Shown here: positions 6,673 to 7,451 of the stretch, in pieces
Layout: every line of letters starts with the position of its first letter
How positions within the stretch are numbered: position 1 is the stretch's first letter
Assembly (NCBI GenBank): GCA_030599435.1
Contig: JAUVNZ010000070.1
Span: forward strand, 1 to 7,451
DNA: 7,451 nt
Direction of reading: 5' to 3'
Source: Gammaproteobacteria bacterium
GTDB taxonomy: Bacteria > Pseudomonadota > Gammaproteobacteria > SZUA-152
Program-made: the position numbers and the translations under genes
The notes under the pieces: model-generated
What the model saw: the letters and a program-made list of their open reading frames with translations, nothing else
What the model was told of the DNA's origin: nothing
Database searches by the model: none

Positions 6673-6695
6673 CATCCAGGATCTGGAATTGAAAT

Positions 6696-7451
6696 ATGTC
6701 TGACAATGTAAATCAGAATGAAAAAAAAAGTACCGATAGTTTTACCATTGCCGGTAAAACGTACCATTCACGTTTATTGGTAGGTTCGGGTAAATACAAA
6801 GATCTGGAGGAAACACGCCTCGCAACAGAGGCCAGCGGCGCAGAAATTATCACTGTGGCAATCCGTCGCACTAACATCGGCCAAAATCCTGGAGAACCCA
6901 ATTTACTGGATGTTGTACCACCAGATAAATACACCATTTTGCCCAACACTGCGGGTTGTTATACGAGCGAAGATGCTGTGCGCACTTGCCGGCTTGCACG
7001 TGAATTACTGGATGGCCATAAGTTGGTAAAGCTGGAAGTCTTAGGTGACGAGAAAACGCTGTACCCGGATGTAACTGCAACGTTGGGAGCCGCCGAAATT
7101 CTGGTAAAAGATGGTTTTGATATCATGGTTTACACGTCAGACGACCCCATTCTTGCTAAACGTCTGGAAGAAATTGGTTGTATTGCCGTTATGCCGTTAG
7201 CAGCACCGATTGGCTCAGGCCTGGGTATTCAAAACAAATACAATTTACGCACAATTATTGAAAATGCCACTGTGCCCATACTGGTGGATGCCGGTGTAGG
7301 CACAGCATCAGATGCTGCCATTGCGATGGAGCTAGGTTGCGACGGCGTACTCATGAATACGGCTATTGCTGGAGCACAAAATCCGGTGTTGATGGCTTCG
7401 GCGATGAAAAAGGCTATCGAAGCCGGACGTGAGGCTTATCTTGCTGGTCGA
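6696..7451 (+). CDS. thiG: Thiazole synthase ThiG (3' end missing)
   Basis: This TIM-barrel enzyme builds the thiazole phosphate of thiamine from deoxyxylulose 5-phosphate, a glycine imine and the ThiS thiocarboxylate. The 252 codons present cover nearly the whole protein; about 15-20 C-terminal residues are probably lost at the window edge. Visible motifs are LLVGSGKY (27-34), AIRRTN (55-60), LVKLEVLGD (110-118) whose Lys112 should form the Schiff base with the sugar, [11 protein letters not shown] (167-177) and the phosphate-binding [12 protein letters not shown] (197-208). The N-terminus has a polar extension of about 15 residues before the conserved fold, containing a run of nine A bases at 6721-6729. 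The ATG is preceded by GGAA with 7-base spacing. thiS lies upstream; whether thiH or thiO supplies the imine cannot be seen here. Confidence 0.96.
   Translation, partial: MSDNVNQNEKKSTDSFTIAGKTYHSRLLVGSGKYKDLEETRLATEASGAEIITVAIRRTNIGQNPGEPNLLDVVPPDKYTILPNTAGCYTSEDAVRTCRLARELLDGHKLVKLEVLGDEKTLYPDVTATLGAAEILVKDGFDIMVYTSDDPILAKRLEEIGCIAVMPLAAPIGSGLGIQNKYNLRTIIENATVPILVDAGVGTASDAAIAMELGCDGVLMNTAIAGAQNPVLMASAMKKAIEAGREAYLAGR

Overview
The window looks like chromosomal DNA from a gammaproteobacterium, probably free-living or marine. This is inference from the protein styles: the ThiS ends in HAIGGG and sits next to ThiG as in Pseudomonas-like genomes, the base composition is moderate, and two diguanylate cyclases (c-di-GMP synthases) are present. 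No rRNA, tRNA, mobile element, CRISPR array or phage gene is visible. The genus cannot be fixed from this stretch.

Left part (1-1957, minus strand): a three-gene ABC-2 exporter-type operon read right to left. It encodes an ATPase, a six-helix permease and the first 54 codons of a GldG-like protein that runs off the left edge. The set resembles GldA/GldF/GldG of Bacteroidetes, but homologous clusters occur widely in proteobacteria without gliding. A 140-bp divergent spacer (1958-2097) holds a candidate promoter for each direction and an inverted repeat over the leftward -10 box.

Middle part (2098-6331, plus strand): a globin-coupled diguanylate cyclase is followed after only 2 nt by a HyuA-type hydantoinase/oxoprolinase subunit with no HyuB partner in view. 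After a short spacer comes a second diguanylate cyclase with a GAF-like N-terminus. Both cyclases keep GGEEF active sites and RxxD inhibitory sites, so both look catalytically competent and product-inhibited.

Right part (6373-7451, plus strand): thiS and thiG (right-truncated) for the thiazole half of thiamine synthesis. They are separated by an unusually structured 122-bp spacer with a perfect TATAAT and a 12-bp hairpin.

Most of the window is ordinary housekeeping and signalling. The part that most deserves attention is the cyclase-hyuA-cyclase block, where an apparent haem/O2 (or other gas) sensor is almost fused at the operon level to an orphan ATP-dependent amidohydrolase-like enzyme. 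No proven new system can be claimed from sequence alone.
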